Positions 17,601-26,261 of a DNA stretch of 64,000 bases are shown here, piece after piece. The stretch comes from a virus. The position numbers were made by a program, and so were the translations under genes. The notes below the pieces were generated by a model. The model ran no database searches. It was not told where the DNA came from and saw only the letters and a program-made list of their open reading frames with translations. The first letter of the stretch is position 1. Each line of letters starts with the position of its first letter. The DNA is taken from positions 1-64,000 of IMG/VR virus record IMGVR_UViG_3300032331_003707. One strand, given 5' to 3'.

Positions 17601-18547
17601 AAAAACGCATATTAATCTGTGGAGCAACAGGTTTTATTGGTAGAAACTTATTAGATTTCTACCACCAGAAAGATAATTATAATATCAGAGCAACACATTT
17701 TAATCGTCCCGCTATTGAAGGATATGATGGAGTTGAATGGGTTAAAGTTGATTTACGTAATCCCGAAGCCGTAAAACAAACATTGCAAGACGTAGATATT
17801 GTTTTACAATTTGCTGCTACAACATCTGGAGCTAAAGATATCATGACTCGTCCTTATATTCATGTTACAGATAATGCTGTTATGAATAGTTTATTATTAA
17901 GAGAATGTTATGAGCAAAATATTGAACATTTTGTATTCCCAAGTTGTACAGTAATGTATCAACCATCTTCATGTGCTTTAGCAGAATGTGATTTTAATGG
18001 AAATGAAGAATTATTTCCTACTTATTTTGGTGTAGGTAATACTAAAATTTATATTGAGAAAATGTGTGAATTCTTTTCTCGTTTAGGTAAAACTAAACAT
18101 ACTGTTATGAGACATTCAAACATGTATGGACCTTATGATAAATATGATTTAGAACGATCTCATATGTTTGGAGCTACCATTACAAAAGTAATGACTTCTA
18201 CTGATGGGAAGATTAATGTTTGGGGAACCGGAGAAGAAGCACGTGATTTACTTTATGTGGAAGATTTAGTTAAATTTGTTAATTGTGCTCTTGAAAAACA
18301 AGAAAACCTATATGAATTATTTAATGTAGGTGTAGGTAAGGCAATCCAAGTAAAAGATGTAGTTAATAAAATTATTACCCACTCAGGTAAAAATTTAGAA
18401 ATAGTTCATGATTTATCCAAACCAACAATCCCTACATCATTATTTTTAGATTGCACTAAAGCTAAAGAATTATTAGATTGGGAATCAGAAACAGACTTAG
18501 ACACAGGTATTATTAAAACTTTAAATTGGTATAAAGAAAACTTATGA
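17597..18547 (+). CDS. GDP-fucose synthase-like SDR
   Basis: 316 residues, ATGA overlap with both neighbours. ICGATGFIGRNL NAD loop, LQFAATTSGAKD, FPSCTVMYQPS and RHSNMYGPYDKYDLERSHMFGATITKV, the last being strongly fucose-synthase/colitose-synthase-like. The Tyr of the catalytic Y-x3-K is not at its usual place (GVGNTK). With Gmd next and the ColD-like dehydratase upstream, it could complete GDP-fucose or GDP-colitose synthesis. Confidence 0.7.
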   Translation: MKKRILICGATGFIGRNLLDFYHQKDNYNIRATHFNRPAIEGYDGVEWVKVDLRNPEAVKQTLQDVDIVLQFAATTSGAKDIMTRPYIHVTDNAVMNSLLLRECYEQNIEHFVFPSCTVMYQPSSCALAECDFNGNEELFPTYFGVGNTKIYIEKMCEFFSRLGKTKHTVMRHSNMYGPYDKYDLERSHMFGATITKVMTSTDGKINVWGTGEEARDLLYVEDLVKFVNCALEKQENLYELFNVGVGKAIQVKDVVNKIITHSGKNLEIVHDLSKPTIPTSLFLDCTKAKELLDWESETDLDTGIIKTLNWYKENL

Positions 18548-19554
18548 TTAATGCTTTTATAACAGGTATAACAGGGATGGTTGGCTCACATTTAGCTGAT
18601 TTCCTATTAGAAAATACAGATTGGAAAATTTATGGTTTAGCTAGATGGAATGATTCATTAGAAAATATTGAGCATTTGTCTGAGGAAATTAATAAACGAG
18701 AACGTATTGAACTTATTTATGGAGATTTAAATGATTTAGCTTCCCTTATCACATCAATAGATAAAGCTAAACCAGACTATATTTTTCATTTAGCGGCTCA
18801 ATCGTACCCACAAACAAGTTTTGATGTACCTATAGAAACGCTTCAAACAAATATATTAGGGACGGCTAATTTATTAGAGGCATTGCGTAAATCACCATAT
18901 AAAAATGCTATAACACACGTATGTGCATCTAGTGAAGTATTTGGTAGAGTACCTGCTGATAAACTACCTATTGGGGAAGAAACAAACTTCCACCCAGCAT
19001 CACCTTATGCTATATCTAAAGTTGGAACTGATTTAGTAGGTCGTTATTATGCTGAAGCATACGGAATGACTATTATGACTACTAGAATGTTTACCCATAC
19101 CGGTCCTAGACGTGGAGATGTATTTTCAGAATCAACATTTGCTAAACAAATTGCAATGATTGAAGCGGGGCTGCAAGAACCTAAAATTTATGTAGGTAAT
19201 TTAGATTCACTTAGAACATATGCTGATGTTAGAGATGCTGTTAAAGCATATTATATGTTAGTTACCCATGATCCTAAAGGTGGTGAGTATTATAATATTG
19301 GAGGAACATATACTTGTAAAATTGCAGACATGCTTAACTATTTGATTAGCCAATCAACAATTAAAAATATTGAAATTGTAACAGACCCTGAACGTTTAAG
19401 ACCAATTGATGCTGATTTACAAGTACCTGATACTACAAAATTTCAAACCCATACAGGGTGGTCCCCCGAATACACATTTGAACAGACAATGAATGATCTT
19501 CTCCAATACTGGAGAGATAGAGTTAATTCAGGTCGTAGATTTTTAAGACGATAA
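18544..19554 (+). CDS. gmd: GDP-mannose 4,6-dehydratase
   Basis: 336 residues, near full length for Gmd. GITGMVGSHLADFL NAD loop, HLAAQSYPQTSFDVP (the family substrate loop), SSEVFG, SPYAISKVGTDLVGRYY with intact Y-x3-K near residue 153, and RMFTHTGPRRGDVF. Converts GDP-mannose to GDP-4-keto-6-deoxymannose, the substrate of fucose synthases and of ColD. Starts 4 bases within the preceding stop region. Confidence 0.88.
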   Translation: MINAFITGITGMVGSHLADFLLENTDWKIYGLARWNDSLENIEHLSEEINKRERIELIYGDLNDLASLITSIDKAKPDYIFHLAAQSYPQTSFDVPIETLQTNILGTANLLEALRKSPYKNAITHVCASSEVFGRVPADKLPIGEETNFHPASPYAISKVGTDLVGRYYAEAYGMTIMTTRMFTHTGPRRGDVFSESTFAKQIAMIEAGLQEPKIYVGNLDSLRTYADVRDAVKAYYMLVTHDPKGGEYYNIGGTYTCKIADMLNYLISQSTIKNIEIVTDPERLRPIDADLQVPDTTKFQTHTGWSPEYTFEQTMNDLLQYWRDRVNSGRRFLRR

Positions 19555-19557
19555 AAT

Positions 19558-20241
19558 ATGCAAGGTATAGTAATTCAAGGCCCTACAACTTATTGTAAAC
19601 AAATAGTTGAACATTATAAACATATTAAACATATTGTTTGGTCAACTTGGGATGATGAACCTGTTGAGAATTTAGAGTATATTAAACAACATATACCTTT
19701 AATAGTTAATGAAAAACCTTCATTTAGCGGGTATTTAAATGTTAATCTACAAGTATTATCTACTTTTAAAGGTATTGAATACCTAAAAAATAAAGAAGTA
19801 ACAGAAATCTTTAAAATTAGAGGAGATGTTATCATTACAGAGATTGATAAAATGTTAGGTCTTCTTAAAGGAAAACAACTTTCATTTTTACAAATGTGTA
19901 AACCCGAAACACGAAAAGATATATACTATGAATTAGTTTACTCTCATTTCTCTCATGATTACCCAGCAGATGTTGTAATTTATGGTTCTACAGATGTTTT
20001 ATATAATGGTTTTAATTTTTATATAGATCAAATGTATGCAATTCCCCCTGAATCTTTAGTAGCTTATAGTTTATTAGGTTATATGGGAGTAGAATTTTTA
20101 TTAGAATATAATCATTTAATTAATAATGGGGTTACTTTTTTCATGGAAGATTGTTTAGCCAATAATATTGATATTCTTTGGTTAAAAAGAAATACAAGTA
20201 TTGTTAATGATACAAAAGATAAAAACATATATGAGTATTAA
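19558..20241 (+). CDS. WavE-like lipopolysaccharide/glycan synthesis protein
   Basis: 227 residues. Begins GIVIQGPTTYCKQIVEHY and continues with IVWSTWDDE and KIRGDVII, the conserved start and middle of WavE-family proteins, which are found in LPS core gene clusters and are thought to be glycosyltransferases. Reaction unknown. Overlaps the following gene by 11 bases. Confidence 0.65.
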   Translation: MQGIVIQGPTTYCKQIVEHYKHIKHIVWSTWDDEPVENLEYIKQHIPLIVNEKPSFSGYLNVNLQVLSTFKGIEYLKNKEVTEIFKIRGDVIITEIDKMLGLLKGKQLSFLQMCKPETRKDIYYELVYSHFSHDYPADVVIYGSTDVLYNGFNFYIDQMYAIPPESLVAYSLLGYMGVEFLLEYNHLINNGVTFFMEDCLANNIDILWLKRNTSIVNDTKDKNIYEY

Positions 20242-21592
20242 ATTAATTATATTTGATTTAGATGGTGTTTTAGTTGAAGCAAAAAATATTCATTTTGAAG
20301 CACTTAATAAAGCTTTAGGTAAATATTCTATAACTTGGGATGAACATTTATCTATATATGATGGTTTAAAAACTAATCAAAAATTAGAAATACTAAATGA
20401 ACGAAAAGGTTTACCAAAAGAATCTTTTAATGAAATATGGACAAATAAACAAAAATACACTCTAGAAGCTTTAAGGAATTTAAAATCAAATCCACAACTT
20501 CAAGTATGTATGGACTTGCTAATTAATGATGGTTATAAATTAGCTGTTTGTTCTAATAGTATTCGTAAAACAGTCTTAACTGTATTATCTAAATTTGATA
20601 TTATAGATCGTTTTGATTTAATTTTATCAAATGAGGATATTAAAAACAGTAAACCCCACCCTGAGATTTACTGGAAAGCAATCTCAGAAATGGGTTGCCT
20701 TCCAGAAGAAACACTAATCATAGAAGATTCCCCATATGGTTTATTATCAGCATCAAGAAGTAAATCTCATATTTTTAGAGTTGGCAGTCCAAAAGATGTT
20801 ATTTATCTTAACATAAAGAATAAAATTAATAAAATTAAAGAAAATTATAATATGAAATCACCTGCTTGGAGAGATGAAAAATTAAATGTTTTAATTCCTA
20901 TGGCTGGTGCTGGTTCACGTTTTGAACAAGCTGGTTATACATTTCCTAAACCTCTTATAGATGTTAAAAATAAACCAATGATTCAAGTAGTTGTTGATAA
21001 TTTAAATATTAAAGCCAACTACATATACATTGTTCAAAAATCACATAGAGAAAAATACAATCTAGATACTCTACTTAACCTAATCACTCCCGATTGTAAA
21101 ATAGTAGAAGTTGATGGTTTAACTGAAGGAGCTGCTTGTACAGCATTATTAGCAAAAGAATACATAAATACAAATTCACCTTTATTTTTTGCTAACTCAG
21201 ACCAATTTGTTGAATGGGATTCAAATGAATTTATGTATAAAATGAATGAAACTAATGCTGATGGAGGTATTGTTACATTTGAAGCAACTCACCCTAAATG
21301 GTCATTTGTTAAAGTAAATGAAAAAGGTTTAGTAACAGAAGTAGCTGAGAAAAATCCAATCTCAAATATTGCTACTGTTGGTTATTATTACTGGAAACAT
21401 GGTTCTGATTTTGTTAAATATGCTGAACAGATGATTGATAAAAATATTAGAATAAATAATGAATTCTATGTTTGCCCAGTATTTAACGAAGCTATAGGTG
21501 ATAATATGAAAATTAGAACTTTTAATGTAGAAGGAATGTGGGGTTTAGGTACTCCTGAAGATTTGAAATATTATTTAGAAAATTACAAATGA
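20231..21592 (+). CDS. Fusion of HAD phosphatase and sugar nucleotidyltransferase
   Basis: 453 residues from ATG 20231 (a start at 20201 would lie inside the previous gene). Domain 1 (about 1-195) is a HAD hydrolase: FDLDGVL nucleophile Asp, AVCSNS motif II, SKPHPEIY Lys motif and IIEDSPYG motif IV. Domain 2 (about 217-450) is a nucleotidyltransferase: VLIPMAGAGSRF, TFPKPLIDV and ANSDQFVEW. Such pairs occur in heptose and related activated-sugar pathways. The linked Hld-like kinase two genes on fits a sequence of kinase, phosphatase and nucleotidyl transfer. Confidence 0.8.
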   Translation: MSIKLIIFDLDGVLVEAKNIHFEALNKALGKYSITWDEHLSIYDGLKTNQKLEILNERKGLPKESFNEIWTNKQKYTLEALRNLKSNPQLQVCMDLLINDGYKLAVCSNSIRKTVLTVLSKFDIIDRFDLILSNEDIKNSKPHPEIYWKAISEMGCLPEETLIIEDSPYGLLSASRSKSHIFRVGSPKDVIYLNIKNKINKIKENYNMKSPAWRDEKLNVLIPMAGAGSRFEQAGYTFPKPLIDVKNKPMIQVVVDNLNIKANYIYIVQKSHREKYNLDTLLNLITPDCKIVEVDGLTEGAACTALLAKEYINTNSPLFFANSDQFVEWDSNEFMYKMNETNADGGIVTFEATHPKWSFVKVNEKGLVTEVAEKNPISNIATVGYYYWKHGSDFVKYAEQMIDKNIRINNEFYVCPVFNEAIGDNMKIRTFNVEGMWGLGTPEDLKYYLENYK

Positions 21593-22029
21593 TATTAATT
21601 AGTCACAGAGGAAATATTGTTGGTCGTTTTGAATCATATGAAAATGAACCCAATTATATTGACTTAGCGTTATCAGAAGGATATGATGTTGAAGTTGATG
21701 TTTGGGTAATTGAAGGAATTTTTTATTTAGGACATGATAAACCACAATATGGAATTACTTTAGATTGGTTAAATGAACGAAAAGATAAACTTTGGATTCA
21801 TTGTAAGAATACAGAAGCCGTTGAATGGTTTAATACTTTATGTAATACATACAACTATTTTTGGCATCAAGAAGATACACTTACTCTAACATCAAAAGGT
21901 TATATTTGGGTATACCCTGGAAAGCAACCTATAAATAATAGCATAGCTGTGATGCCCGAGATTAATAATGATGATACCTCCCATTGCTTAGGTATCTGTT
22001 CAGATTTTATTCAAAATTATAAACAATGA
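21589..22029 (+). CDS. Glycerophosphodiester phosphodiesterase-like (short)
   Basis: 146 residues, ATGA overlap upstream and downstream. SHRGNIVG (catalytic His-Arg-Gly), ENEPNYIDLAL, YDVEVDVWV and YLGHDKPQYG reproduce the N-terminal active-site half of GDPD enzymes; the C-terminal half of the TIM barrel is reduced (families are 230-350 residues). Similar short GDPD-like proteins sit in glycan loci. Substrate may be a sugar phosphodiester. Confidence 0.65.
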   Translation: MILISHRGNIVGRFESYENEPNYIDLALSEGYDVEVDVWVIEGIFYLGHDKPQYGITLDWLNERKDKLWIHCKNTEAVEWFNTLCNTYNYFWHQEDTLTLTSKGYIWVYPGKQPINNSIAVMPEINNDDTSHCLGICSDFIQNYKQ

Positions 22030-22763
22030 AAATATTAGTTATAGGAGATAGTTGTAAAGATGTTTTTAGATATGGAAGAGTAACTCGGATCGCACCTGAA
22101 GCCCCAGTTCCTATTATCATACCAGAAAAAGAAACATCAAACCCAGGTATGGCTGGTAATGTAGTAGCTAATTTAAAAAAATTAGACTCAACAGTAGATT
22201 TTATTACTAACCGAAATGAAATCTTTAAAATTAGATATGTTTGTTCAAAATATAATTATTTACTTTTAAGAGTAGATGAAAATGATACTTGTGAACATAT
22301 ATCTCATGATGTGTTAGAAAACATAAAATGGGATGAATATGATGCTGTTGTTATAAGTGATTACTGTAAAGGATTTTTAAATGAAGATGATATTAAGTAT
22401 ATTTCTTTATCTCACCCACTTACATTTTTAGATAGTAAAAAATTATTAGGAGATTGGGCTCACAATATTAGCTTTATAAAAATTAATTTTCATGAGTATG
22501 AAAGAAATAAAGAAATTTTAGATAGTGACTCTATTTTAAAAAATAAAACAATAGTAACTAGGGGTAAGTATGGATGTGATTACCAAGAAAAAAATTATCC
22601 TACAGAAGAAGTACCAGTAAAAGACGTCTCAGGAGCAGGAGACACATTCCTAGCAGGGTTGGTTTGTGATTATGCTAAAACTAAAAACATAGAATTGGCT
22701 ATTAATTTTGCTCAACTATGTACAACTATAGTAATCCAAAAAACAGGAGTATCAACAATATGA
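22026..22763 (+). CDS. PfkB-family sugar kinase, HldE kinase-domain-like
   Basis: 245 residues. VIGDSCKDVFRYGRVTRIAPEAPVPII is the D-glycero-D-manno-heptose-7-phosphate kinase signature start, PGMAGNVVANLKKL the GG-x-x-N substrate loop, and VSGAGDTFLAGL (near 203) the PfkB catalytic/anion-hole motif. Hld kinase domains are about 315 residues, so this copy is shortened internally. Supports a heptose-type activated sugar with the HAD/nucleotidyltransferase fusion. Confidence 0.78.
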   Translation: MKILVIGDSCKDVFRYGRVTRIAPEAPVPIIIPEKETSNPGMAGNVVANLKKLDSTVDFITNRNEIFKIRYVCSKYNYLLLRVDENDTCEHISHDVLENIKWDEYDAVVISDYCKGFLNEDDIKYISLSHPLTFLDSKKLLGDWAHNISFIKINFHEYERNKEILDSDSILKNKTIVTRGKYGCDYQEKNYPTEEVPVKDVSGAGDTFLAGLVCDYAKTKNIELAINFAQLCTTIVIQKTGVSTI

Positions 22764-23614
22764 AAACAGCAGCATTATTATATGGAAGAAATGATGGTTA
22801 TAAAGAAGATGACCGAGTAATAGTTTGTTTAGAATCAATGTTAGATTCATTTGATGAAGTGTGGTTTTTAGATTGGAATTCACCTAAAGATAAAAACCCA
22901 TTATTGTGGGATTTAAAGGATAGATTACCTAAAACAGGGCGTTTAAAACATATTGTTATTTCATCTGAGATAGCATCTATACTAACCAACAATGATTCTA
23001 AAGTACAAGCATGTTTGCAAACATTATCAACTAATATAATGTTAAGAAGATGTAATGCCGATTGGATTGTAGCCACAACTATTGACATTATAGCTCCTAA
23101 AAAAGAAACATTAAATAACTTTTTATCATTAGCTGATAAGTCTACTTTTTATACTTTATCTAGAAGAGAAGCTAAAATGGAGGATTTAGAAAATATAGGA
23201 ATGGAAAATTGGAAGCAATTTAGAGATAACTTAGATACTATTTCAGAACCTAGGTATTTCCCAGCACAAGTAACACCTAATGATAAATACAGTTTAATTA
23301 ATTGCTGTGGGGATTTTCAGTTAGCTCATAAAGATATTTGGAATACTATTAAAGGGTTTGAAGAAGGAATGACCTATGCATGTTATCAAGATACCAATGT
23401 TCAAAAGAAATCAGTATTAAATGGTTTTAATTTACAAGCTATTTTTGATGTTCCTTTATATCATTTATCTCATAAAGGTATGGGTAATGATGGTTCATCA
23501 CCTTCAAAACAATACTATAATGATGCTTTAGACTGGGTTGAATTTTTTACAAAATCTGAAAATGAAGATGATTGGGGGTTAGCTAATACTGAAATTGAGT
23601 ATGAATTAATTTAA
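22760..23614 (+). CDS. Glycosyltransferase-like protein (GT-A)
   Basis: 284 residues from ATG 22760 (ATGA overlap with the kinase stop; an upstream ATG at 22718 lies inside the kinase). DEVWFLDWNSP near residue 30 and DWIVATTIDII near 100 resemble the GT-A donor-binding and D-x-D regions. The C-terminal LYHLSHKGMGNDG contains a His often metal-binding in GT2. Last gene of the sugar operon. Confidence 0.65.
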   Translation: MKTAALLYGRNDGYKEDDRVIVCLESMLDSFDEVWFLDWNSPKDKNPLLWDLKDRLPKTGRLKHIVISSEIASILTNNDSKVQACLQTLSTNIMLRRCNADWIVATTIDIIAPKKETLNNFLSLADKSTFYTLSRREAKMEDLENIGMENWKQFRDNLDTISEPRYFPAQVTPNDKYSLINCCGDFQLAHKDIWNTIKGFEEGMTYACYQDTNVQKKSVLNGFNLQAIFDVPLYHLSHKGMGNDGSSPSKQYYNDALDWVEFFTKSENEDDWGLANTEIEYELI

Positions 23615-23622
23615 TATGTATC
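23609..23622 (+). promoter_or_regulatory. Possible late promoter (AATTTAATATGTAT)
   Basis: Shares TTTAATATGTAT with two exact 16-base copies before 30772 and 31228. Lies 12 bases before the ATG at 23634 and after the end of the sugar operon. Recognition by the gp55-like sigma is inference. Confidence 0.35.
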
Positions 23623-23633
23623 AATAAAACGTT

Positions 23634-23948
23634 ATGAGCAAATCAGAATCACCACAAAAACCCCTTGCTTTAGAGATACTATTCCAGCAGATAGAAGATT
23701 TGCAAGATTTAGTTAATAATAAAGAATATGCATCTTTCATACTAAAAGAAAGTTATAAAATTATAACTAATGCTATTAAAAAAAAGCAACCTACTGTTCA
23801 ATTATTTAATATATCAAACTTAGGATTTATTGTTTCTGTTAAAAAAGAAAATTATAAACCATGTTTACAAAGTATTCTTAAATGTTATGAAGAAATAGAA
23901 GATTATAAAACATGTTCTCAAATTAATAAACTAATAAGTAAATTATAA
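23634..23948 (+). CDS. Small helical protein, three-member paralogue family
   Basis: 104 residues, helical, no known family. The C-terminal pattern LxxCxxxYExxExYxxCxxIxxxI is shared with the proteins at 25728-26054 and 60959-61399, suggesting a phage-specific paralogue family. The N-terminal half also matches in layout (QFQQIEDLQDLVNNKEYASFILK style helix pair). Function unknown. Confidence 0.65.
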   Translation: MSKSESPQKPLALEILFQQIEDLQDLVNNKEYASFILKESYKIITNAIKKKQPTVQLFNISNLGFIVSVKKENYKPCLQSILKCYEEIEDYKTCSQINKLISKL

Positions 23949-23949
23949 T

Positions 23950-24108
23950 ATGGAATTTTATTTTTATCATAAGAACGATACACATAAGGAACCTATAAAT
24001 AGAAAAAAATTAAGTTCATATAATGAGGCCCTTAATTACTTTTCAACATCAAAGAAACTTACCCCAAATGAATTTTTAAATGTGTTTAAAATAGATAGAT
24101 ATGAGTGA
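23950..24108 (+). CDS. Small hypothetical protein
   Basis: 52 residues (MEFYFYHKNDTHKEP...), starting 2 bases after the preceding stop and overlapping the next start (ATGAGTGA). Aromatic-rich start, no domain recognised. Tight spacing on both sides supports it being real. Confidence 0.6.
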   Translation: MEFYFYHKNDTHKEPINRKKLSSYNEALNYFSTSKKLTPNEFLNVFKIDRYE

Positions 24109-24520
24109 AGATGTTCCAACACAAGGATTTGATGATGTAAATGAAATTAAAAAAGCTTTTGAAACAATTTTAGGAGCAACAGTTGATATAGAATTTACTT
24201 TAAATAATCTTGCTTCTAAACAACTTTTTATAGACGTTATTGAAGATATAATCACAGTTTCATCTCAAGGTGAACTGGTGTTTTCAGCAACCGGAATAGA
24301 TCTTGATACTATCACTAATCCTTATTTATCTATTATAGAAAAATTATTTGTGTTGCATTTTGGAGAGGAAGCATTTGAAGTAATAGCATGGTATATTAGT
24401 AAACAAATAACTCCAAATACTATAAAAACTAAACTTGAGGATAATGATGGTAATCTCCATAAACTAGATACTCCTGAAGATTTATGGGAGTTTTTAGTAA
24501 CAAAATTCTTTAGCGAATAA
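24101..24520 (+). CDS. Hypothetical protein, acidic helical
   Basis: 139 residues, acidic, predicted mostly helical (EIKKAFETIL, PYLSIIEKLFVLHFGEEAFEVIAWYISKQI). No family recognised. Followed immediately by a TTTGG promoter at 24521. Confidence 0.65.
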   Translation: MSEDVPTQGFDDVNEIKKAFETILGATVDIEFTLNNLASKQLFIDVIEDIITVSSQGELVFSATGIDLDTITNPYLSIIEKLFVLHFGEEAFEVIAWYISKQITPNTIKTKLEDNDGNLHKLDTPEDLWEFLVTKFFSE

Positions 24521-24560
24521 TTTGGAGATCGGAAAATTTTTTCATACATTTATAGAAAAT
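24521..24560 (+). promoter_or_regulatory. Promoter, TTTGG class
   Basis: TTTGG at 24521-24525 right after a stop codon, 19 nt spacer, TACATTTATAG at 24545. Drives the zinc-finger gene at 24569. Confidence 0.65.
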
Positions 24561-24568
24561 TAAAACAT

Positions 24569-24934
24569 ATGATGATGAGAAAATGTTCAGTTTGCAATGA
24601 GGATATCAATCCTAAACGTTTAGAAATTCTTCCAAACACCCAAACATGTGTTCAACACTCTACTGTTGAGAAGAAAGTAGCAATAACAGTTCAAATGGGT
24701 ACTGGTGACCACACATGGACTGAAACATTTGCTGTTGAGCGAGAAGAATATGATCGTTTAGAGGAGATGAAGGGAAACTTTAAAAAAGCAACAGCATCTG
24801 AAACCAAATCAGAATCTACATTTATTAATGTTAATGAACTTAATGAATGGGATTTAGCGATATTGGATAATTTAGATGATGAAGATGAGCCTGAAAAAGA
24901 AGAACAAGACCTAGACGATATTACAGGAGAATAA
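24569..24934 (+). CDS. DksA/TraR-type zinc-finger protein with acidic tail
   Basis: 121 residues; three consecutive ATGs (24569, 24572, 24575) leave the exact start open. N-terminal CSVCNEDINPKRLEILPNTQTC resembles the C4 zinc finger of DksA/TraR. The C-terminal 40 residues are strongly acidic (DDEDEPEKEEQDLDDITGE), a possible RNA-polymerase or DNA-mimic contact. DksA-like phage proteins modulate RNA polymerase; that role here is inferred. Confidence 0.65.
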   Translation: MMMRKCSVCNEDINPKRLEILPNTQTCVQHSTVEKKVAITVQMGTGDHTWTETFAVEREEYDRLEEMKGNFKKATASETKSESTFINVNELNEWDLAILDNLDDEDEPEKEEQDLDDITGE

Positions 24935-24935
24935 T

Positions 24936-25571
24936 ATGCCAAAATCAAAACCACTTACTAAAGAACAAATTTTAGCAGCGATGGGTAAAACCAAATCTAA
25001 TCGTGCCGCTGCTAGATATCTTAATGTAAGTTACATACACTATAAAGGCTGGGCTAAACTATACCATGAGGAAGAAGGAGGGGTATCTTTATTTGAAAAG
25101 CATAAAAACCCTTCAGGTAAAGGTATTCCTAAATTCCTTAGTAATGGGAAGAAAGACCCAGCTTTAATGGATGTTATTGAAGGAAGAGTAGATTCTTCTC
25201 ACTTCAACCCTCAAAAAATAAAATATCGTTTGATAGAAGAAGGTTATCTAAAAGAAGAATGTAATTCATGTGAATTCCAAGAACGTCGTGTTTTGGATTA
25301 TAAAATGCCACTCATTTTACATTTTAAAGATAACAACAAAAAGAACTACAGGGTAGAAAATTTACAAATGTTGTGTTATAATTGTTATTTTTTAACAATT
25401 GGAGATATATTTACTGGAAAACAGATTGAAGGACTTGAAGATCATAAACCTGTAAATGAAGGTCAAGTAGATTGGGAGGTTGATGATTATACCACCCAAC
25501 GGCTAGCTGAGTTAGGTTTAGGAGATTCTATTCCTAGAGATGATGGGAGTGAATTTATTAGTAGAGTTTAG
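24936..25571 (+). CDS. HNH-like protein with N-terminal helix-turn-helix
   Basis: 211 residues, starting 1 base after the upstream stop. Residues 10-40 (EQILAAMGKTKSNRAAARYLNVSYIHYKGWAKLY) look like a HTH. The later part has CNSCEF, LILHFKDNNKKNYRVENLQMLCYNCYF, the two Cys pairs and N/NL spacing of HNH nucleases, but the last motif His is replaced (NCYF). It may be a DNA-binding protein derived from an HNH endonuclease rather than an active one. Confidence 0.65.
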   Translation: MPKSKPLTKEQILAAMGKTKSNRAAARYLNVSYIHYKGWAKLYHEEEGGVSLFEKHKNPSGKGIPKFLSNGKKDPALMDVIEGRVDSSHFNPQKIKYRLIEEGYLKEECNSCEFQERRVLDYKMPLILHFKDNNKKNYRVENLQMLCYNCYFLTIGDIFTGKQIEGLEDHKPVNEGQVDWEVDDYTTQRLAELGLGDSIPRDDGSEFISRV

Positions 25572-25587
25572 CAATATTTATAAATAA

Positions 25588-25746
25588 ATGAAAAGAAGCA
25601 AAAAACACCAAAATATAGTAAATGATTATTCTAAACAAAAGAATAAACATCTGGAAAATCTTGCTTCTCAACTACTTAAAAATGATGAAAAGGCAAGCCA
25701 ATTGAAAGCATATGATCTTGATGACAAATGGCTAAACCTATTCTAA
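25588..25746 (+). CDS. Small basic hypothetical protein
   Basis: 52 residues, Lys-rich, helical; overlaps the next gene by 19 bases. A TATTTATAAATA stretch directly precedes the ATG. No family recognised. Confidence 0.55.
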   Translation: MKRSKKHQNIVNDYSKQKNKHLENLASQLLKNDEKASQLKAYDLDDKWLNLF

Positions 25747-26054
25747 CCACCCCAACCCAGTTTCAAGTAGAAACATTTGATGATTTTCTTCAACTAGCTG
25801 AAAATCACGATTTTCGCCTTGCTGAAACAATAGTGAGAGTAATTCTAGCTAACCTAAAAACCAGAAAAAGATTTATAAATGTAATGTCTATATCAGTAAT
25901 AGCTACTAATGAAGTTATTGAGTTAACTGCAGATAGACGAGAATTTATAGAAATATTAAATAAAAATATAGTTCATTTTGAAAAACAAGAGTTATATGAG
26001 GATTGTATAAAAATAAAAAAAGCCATAGAGTATCTAGTTTCTAAGAAAAAATAG
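25728..26054 (+). CDS. Small helical protein, paralogue of 23634-23948
   Basis: 108 residues. C-terminal half follows IEILNKNIVHFEKQELYEDCIKIKKAIEYL, matching the spacing in the 23634 and 60959 proteins. N-terminal region (FDDFLQLAENHDFRLAETIVRVIL) is a helix pair. Function unknown; duplicates imply a structural or regulatory role. Confidence 0.65.
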   Translation: MAKPILTTPTQFQVETFDDFLQLAENHDFRLAETIVRVILANLKTRKRFINVMSISVIATNEVIELTADRREFIEILNKNIVHFEKQELYEDCIKIKKAIEYLVSKKK

Positions 26055-26097
26055 ATTATGTATTATAGACAACCAAACTTAATACAATTTATACAAC

Positions 26098-26247
26098 ATG
26101 GCAGCAAAATTAAAAACCTCACAAACTAAAACTCACATAGCAAAACCAAAAAGAAAAAGACCGGGAGTGCACAGTAAGAAAAAAATTTCAAAATCTAAAA
26201 ATAGTAAAAACTATAAAAAAGCATATCGCGGACAAGGAAAAAAATAA
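26098..26247 (+). CDS. Small very basic protein, PGVHSK type
   Basis: 49 residues with about 40 per cent Lys/Arg: KPKRKRPGVHSKKK followed by a Ser/Lys/Asn stretch ending KKAYRGQGKK. Short basic proteins with a KRPGVH motif recur in Bacteroidota phage genomes (from memory). Likely nucleic-acid binding, possibly packaged with DNA. Confidence 0.65.
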   Translation: MAAKLKTSQTKTHIAKPKRKRPGVHSKKKISKSKNSKNYKKAYRGQGKK

Positions 26248-26261
26248 AATAAAACAAAGTT

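Noticed and set aside
25579-25586. T4 late promoter TATAAATA
   Set aside because: The octamer TATAAATA occurs, but it touches the ATG at 25588 and is not repeated before other late-type genes here.
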